From positions 135,295 through 176,278 of the forward strand of contig NW_013657642.1 in assembly GCF_000142905.1 (NCBI RefSeq): 40,984 bases of DNA, in the 5' to 3' direction. The stretch is from Thecamonas trahens ATCC 50062. Lineage: Eukaryota; Apusozoa; Apusomonadida; Apusomonadidae. Both the position numbers and the translations under genes were made by a program. The notes under the pieces are model-generated. The model saw nothing but the letters and a program-made list of their open reading frames with translations. It was not told the origin of the DNA and did no database searches. Positions 37,516 to 40,984 of the stretch are shown piece by piece; within the stretch, counting starts at the first letter, position 1; the number at the start of each line of letters is the position of its first letter.

Positions 37516-39393
37516 ATGTCGTCGTCGTCGTCGTCGTCGTCGTCATCGTCGAAGGCAGCGGCAGCAGCAGCGGCAGCGGCGGAAGCAGAGGCGTCAAAGA
37601 CGGCAGAGTCCATGAGCTCGGCATCGGCAGGCTCCAAGTCTACATCGTACACGCTGGACGAGGCGACGTCGACGGATTCGGCGGAGGATTCGGCGGCGGC
37701 AGCGGCGGCTGAGGCCAAGGCCGCGGCGGCGGCGAAGCAGGTGCAGCGGCAGCGCGAACAGGCTGCGGTCCGGGCAGCGCTGACCTCGATCTACACGTAC
37801 CCGCCACGGCCGGGAACCAAGTATCGTGAGCGGCGCAAGTGGATTGAGGCCAACCGCGAGGTTGTGGTGACCAATGCCGAGACCGACAAGGAGAAGGAAC
37901 TGCCGCCTGGTACCACAGGCGGCGTCGCTGGCGCCGCGACCGCGGATGAGGTGGCGGCAAGCACCTGCTCAGCGTCCGAGTCGGAGGCATATGCCGACTC
38001 GAACGACGAGAGCAACGGATATGGCGAGTATGATGGCTATTATGACTATGACAGCTATGACGGCTACTACGACGACTACGATTACTCGGACCTGGGCTAT
38101 GCGTACAGCGACGACGATGTGGAGGCTGCAATGGCGAGTCCGGGCCCGCAGGGTAAGGGAAAGGCCTCAAAGAGACACAATCATCAGCGCTATGGCCGAG
38201 GCGGACGGCGGCATCGGCGTCATGGGCGCCACCGGCGCCACGGGCGACATCGGCACCATCGGCGCCACGGGCGACACGGGCGCCATCGGCATCGGCATGG
38301 CGGCCGACACTACCACCATCGCCCTGTGCATCATCGCCACAAGCGGCACCGGCGCGAGTACAAGAAACGGACGCGGTACACTCGAGCGGACGGAAAGAAC
38401 CCGAACAAGCTGCCGCGCGACTTGTTCACTCGCCCGCGGTCGGCGTGGTCGGTGAACGACAAATCGTTCTACCGACGCGTCTACCTGGTTGTGGTCATGC
38501 AGCTTGCAGTGGTAGCAGTCATGGGTTCGATATTCTTCCACTCGCCGGGTGTGCACGAGTGGATCCAGGAGCGGTGGTGGCTGCTGTACGTGAACCTCGC
38601 GCTCTCGATCGGGGTGCTCCTGATGTGGTTCTGCTGCTTTGCCTATACACCTGTCATCTCGCACCTGCTCTTCTCGCTCTTCACGATACTAGACGCGGCA
38701 CTCATCGGGTTCATTGCAGCGTTCTACGACTCGTCGCTGGTGCTGCAGGGCGTGCTGGTGACCGGCATTGTGTTTGTAGTCCTCACGCTGGTCACCTTCA
38801 ACACACGGTACGACTTTTCGCAGTGGGGCTCGATGCTCTCGGCCATGCTCATCATCCTCATTTTCGGCTCGATTGTGCGCATGTTCTTCCCAGGCAACTC
38901 GCTGCTTGGGTTTGTGCTCACCATGCTCGGCGTGTTTGTCTTTTGCGGCTACATCATGTACGACACATGGAAGCTGCGGTTCTTCTACACACCGGACGAG
39001 TATCTGTTTGCCGCAATGGACCTGTATCTCGACATCACCCGGCTGTTTGTGTACATCATGGAGCTGTGTGGCGAAATGACGTTCCCGTCGACTACAAACG
39101 TCAACATCTCGCGCCAGTACCGCGGTCTCAACGGCATCGGAACCGACGGCTGCTGCTGCTGCGGCAATGCGGCGTGTGACGAGGGCTGCGGACCGGTAGT
39201 CATCGACCGGCTCTCCATCATCTGCAACTGCTGCGAGTGTTCGTACTTGGCCTGCTGCACCGATGTCTGCTCCGACCCGTCCGGCTCGCTCCAGCCGCTC
39301 TGCGACTGCCTCGACTGCTTCGTCCAGGTCTTTGCCTACCTCATCATGCACTGCTGCGAGCTCGGCTGCCTCGTTGTCGAGGCCTTTGCGTAG
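37516..39393 (+). CDS. Bax-inhibitor-1/Lifeguard (TMBIM) family protein with His/Arg-rich and Cys-rich extensions (625 aa)
   Basis: TMBIM proteins are seven-helix ER/Golgi membrane proteins linked to calcium leak and cell-death control. The membrane domain spans about 315-521: FYRRVYLVVVMQLAVVAV, then helices, then FNTRYDFSQWGSML (family T..DF...G), and DEYLFAAMDLYLDITRLFVYIMEL, which matches Lifeguard DEYIFAALNLYLDIINLFLYIL closely. The N-terminal 310 residues are not family-like: a Ser run and Ala runs (2-73), a Tyr/Asp-rich stretch (169-200) and a His/Arg-rich array (220-280, HRRHGRHRRHG-type). The C-terminal 100 residues hold about 19 Cys, including CCCC at 546-549. The family is normally 230-350 aa. 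The ATG at 37516 starts the Ser run. It converges on the GET1-like gene with 39 bp between stops. Confidence 0.92.
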   Translation: MSSSSSSSSSSSKAAAAAAAAAEAEASKTAESMSSASAGSKSTSYTLDEATSTDSAEDSAAAAAAEAKAAAAAKQVQRQREQAAVRAALTSIYTYPPRPGTKYRERRKWIEANREVVVTNAETDKEKELPPGTTGGVAGAATADEVAASTCSASESEAYADSNDESNGYGEYDGYYDYDSYDGYYDDYDYSDLGYAYSDDDVEAAMASPGPQGKGKASKRHNHQRYGRGGRRHRRHGRHRRHGRHRHHRRHGRHGRHRHRHGGRHYHHRPVHHRHKRHRREYKKRTRYTRADGKNPNKLPRDLFTRPRSAWSVNDKSFYRRVYLVVVMQLAVVAVMGSIFFHSPGVHEWIQERWWLLYVNLALSIGVLLMWFCCFAYTPVISHLLFSLFTILDAALIGFIAAFYDSSLVLQGVLVTGIVFVVLTLVTFNTRYDFSQWGSMLSAMLIILIFGSIVRMFFPGNSLLGFVLTMLGVFVFCGYIMYDTWKLRFFYTPDEYLFAAMDLYLDITRLFVYIMELCGEMTFPSTTNVNISRQYRGLNGIGTDGCCCCGNAACDEGCGPVVIDRLSIICNCCECSYLACCTDVCSDPSGSLQPLCDCLDCFVQVFAYLIMHCCELGCLVVEAFA

Positions 39394-39432
39394 CCAGGTA
39401 AATGGTCCGAGGGAGAGCACACGCGACGACGG

Positions 39433-39936
39433 TCACGACGACGATGGCGCCGCAGCCACCACCGCGTCCAGATCAGTCTGGAGCTTGTCGTCAGCCAACG
39501 CGACCGAGCGGGGAGGAGGAAGAAAGGAGGCAAGGCGGTGGCCAGCGCCCCAAGCGACGGCGACAGCCATGAGCGACGAGGTCGGGACGATGCCGGCGGC
39601 GGTGGCGACGTGGGCGAGCGAGAGACCCCAAAGATAGATGACGACGGCGAGGACGGCCTCGACCATCCGCACGCCGCGAACAAGCTGTGCGGCGGTGGCG
39701 TCAGAGACGGCCTGCGCCTTGCGCGTCGTCTTCTTGGCCTTGTTCAGCACCCGCTTCGCCTTGGCCCATACCACAAAGTTGCTCGGCGTGTTGAGCTTGG
39801 CCACCTTGGCCTCGGCCGTAGCAAGCGCAGCCTCCGAGACGCAGTCGTCCGTCGGCGGCGGGACAAGGCTCTTGGCGCTCTGCGAGGCGTAGCCGGTCGC
39901 CGTGTATGCGCAGGTCAGCAGCCACCAGAGCCACAT
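39433..39936 (-). CDS. Probable GET1/WRB, receptor subunit for tail-anchored protein insertion (167 aa)
   Basis: Get1/WRB sits in the ER membrane and receives tail-anchored proteins from the Get3 ATPase through a cytosolic coiled coil. Here a hydrophobic N-terminal segment (MWLWWLLTCAYTATGY, 1-16) is followed by a helical basic region (34-85) containing LNTPSNFVVWAKAKRVLNKAKK, like the family's N.....F.KWAKL.RK coiled coil. Two more hydrophobic segments follow (about 92-112 and 119-139). Size (family about 165-235 aa), order and basic coiled coil fit. Identity is suggested by pattern, not by strong motifs. The ATG at 39936 begins the first hydrophobic segment and follows a CT-rich leader. Its occurrence in the same window as Sec61 alpha is probably coincidence. 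Confidence 0.68.
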   Translation of the reverse strand: MWLWWLLTCAYTATGYASQSAKSLVPPPTDDCVSEAALATAEAKVAKLNTPSNFVVWAKAKRVLNKAKKTTRKAQAVSDATAAQLVRGVRMVEAVLAVVIYLWGLSLAHVATAAGIVPTSSLMAVAVAWGAGHRLASFLPPPRSVALADDKLQTDLDAVVAAAPSSS

Positions 39937-40181
39937 TGGTGGACGGGAAGACGAGTGAGTAGATAGCGTAGAGCTCGCGCGGGGAGGAAGGGTGGGATCA
40001 TCGGCCGACCTGCAGCTGATTCGAGTCGAGCGCAAAGGCGGAGGCAACTGCGCGAGCTGCTGTAGCCGAACATCGGAATCAGCCAGAACGGTTGTAGAGT
40101 AGGCCTTCGCTGCCTCTGCTCGGATTGCGCCATTGGTATTGTGATCGCTAGGCGATGAACCATTCCCCGGCCGCCCCCTCC

Positions 40182-40208
40182 AACAACAACAACAACAACA
40201 ACAACAAC
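40182..40208 (+). repeat. CAA trinucleotide microsatellite
   Basis: About eight to nine consecutive AAC/CAA units on the plus strand, in non-coding sequence upstream of the GET1-like gene. Confidence 0.9.
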
Positions 40209-40944
40209 TGCTGGCGCAGCGGCCTTTGGCGTGGCGCCAAGCGGAGGTAGCACTGCGACGACGACAGCGAGGCTACGGGCGGAAAGGGAAGACAGGCCAT
40301 CGCCGACTGCGAAAGTCCTCGAGGTGCAGATCGGGCAGCTCGATGAAAGTGATGGGGTGCTTAGTGGTAGAGCATGACAGGGCGGAGCCTTGCGCCATTT
40401 TGGGAAATATGGAGTGGCAGGTACGCGGAAGCAGACCAGAAACAGACACTACTACCCACCGCACCCAGACCGCATACTCCAGTGCTGCATGCTCCAGTGT
40501 TGCTGCAGTAGTGCACACACCACAGCAGAGGAGAAAGCAAGTGCTACCAAAAAGGCACCAACTACAAAGCTACGAAACACATATCTTGCATCATAGTCAC
40601 ATCCCACCATTGCCATCGCCCATAGAGAGCTCACACTCGCTCCAATCGTCGCTGACCGTCATCGTCCTGGCCTGAGCGGCCCGCAGTTTGATGAGCAGCA
40701 TGGCCCGGCCCGCACCACCCGCTCGCCTCAAACCAACTCAGACGGACAAACTACATAAAAGCGTCGAGCCAAACAGCTCTGCCACCGATGGACGCCATTA
40801 CTGGGGCAAGAGCATCGGCCGAGGCACCTGGCCTACATCACGATAGAACATTGGCAGGCACTTGGCCTCTACAATAAGTAAACAAGGGATGACAACCATG
40901 CACTGGCGAGGAAAAAAGCCAAGGAAAGTGGCAGAGGGGGAAAG

Positions 40945-40947
<3 letters not shown>

Positions 40948-40979
<32 letters not shown>

Positions 40980-40984
40980 AAAAA
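40948..40984 (+). repeat. G31 run followed by A6 at the window end
   Basis: Thirty-one consecutive G then six A, counted from the sequence, with G/A-rich sequence before it. The abrupt end in homopolymers suggests a contig boundary or low-quality end, not a biological feature. Confidence 0.85.

Larger units (their letters stand above)
39937..40984. other. Right-end region without a recognised gene
   Basis: About 1050 bp. The first 100 bases are the CT-rich leader of the GET1-like gene (minus strand). A CAA/ACA trinucleotide run lies at 40182-40208. A short near-duplication of CTCCAGTGCTGCATG/CTCCAGTGTTGCTGC lies at 40480-40505. From about 40440 the sequence is less GC-rich than the rest. Small open frames on both strands (for example a hydrophobic one at 40452-40634, minus) have no support. 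Confidence 0.5.

Noticed and set aside
40452-40634. Small hydrophobic minus-strand open frame near the right end
   Set aside because: Sixty codons, with an internal near-repeat (HWSMQHWSM) created by a short duplication, no conserved motif and no flanking evidence.
1-40984. tRNA or rRNA genes, CRISPR arrays, insertion sequences
   Set aside because: I looked for tRNA T-loop-like words, spaced direct repeats and transposase motifs by eye and found none that hold up. A covariance-model scan was not possible.

Overview
This is nuclear DNA from a GC-rich, gene-dense unicellular eukaryote. The evidence is a set of eukaryote-only genes (Sec61 alpha, Arf, Rab, RPB8, RAD6, a PA28-type proteasome activator, Furry, and F-box, SET and Bax-inhibitor-1 proteins), GT-AG introns and no operons. 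From memory of its general style, an apusomonad such as Thecamonas is my best guess; the sequence alone cannot prove it. The standard genetic code fits throughout.

Layout. 303-1118 (+) is an unrecognised protein with a papain-order Cys/His/Asn pattern. 1156-3093 (-) is Sec61 alpha with a 13-nt first exon. 3581-4156 (-) is an Arf-family GTPase. 4637-5698 (+) is an F-box protein. 5723-7012 (-) is a PA28/REG homologue with a very long insert. 7635-8481 (+) is a Rab GTPase. 8753-10698 (+) is a coiled-coil/HR1-like/SH3 protein. 10747-15651 (-) is a 1634-residue CEMIP-like surface protein with a cytoplasmic SH3 domain. 16069-17532 (-) is a DegT/DnrJ-type aminotransferase. 17961-20630 (+) is a VIT-VWA protein. 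20838-22820 (+) is a 2OG-Fe(II) oxygenase-like protein. 23007-23552 (-) is RAD6/UBC2. 24188-24805 (+) is an SNRNP27-like splicing protein. 25102-26555 (+) is an RCC1-repeat protein. 26698-27460 (-) is RPB8. 27883-29340 (+) is a SET-domain protein with a signal peptide. 29382-37098 (-) is a Furry/Tao3/Mor2 homologue. 37516-39393 (+) is a Bax-inhibitor-1/Lifeguard protein. 39433-39936 (-) is a probable GET1/WRB. The last kilobase shows no gene and ends in a run of 31 G and six A, which looks like a contig end.

Organisation. Convergent genes are packed tightly, with 24-48 bp between stop codons in five pairs. Divergent or upstream gaps are 400-640 bp and hold G runs, CA-rich stretches and polypurine tracts. 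Introns are few, and all lie within the first 25 codons. Many starts are preceded by a C/A/T-rich leader poor in G.

Four genes (Rab, coiled-coil/SH3, RCC1 and Furry, the last twice) are interrupted by a frame change. In all five cases the change is repaired by one extra base, and four of the five sit in homopolymers. The simplest reading is homopolymer under-calling, not gene decay.

Most genes are core cell biology: protein translocation and tail-anchored insertion, vesicle traffic, ubiquitin/proteasome, transcription, splicing and morphogenesis. The most unusual content is the CEMIP-like SH3 membrane protein, which lies tail-to-tail with the HR1-like/SH3 gene. Other unusual points are the PA28 insert and changed activation loop, the Bax-inhibitor-1 protein with His/Arg-rich and Cys-rich ends, the secreted-looking SET protein and the possible peptidase at the left edge.
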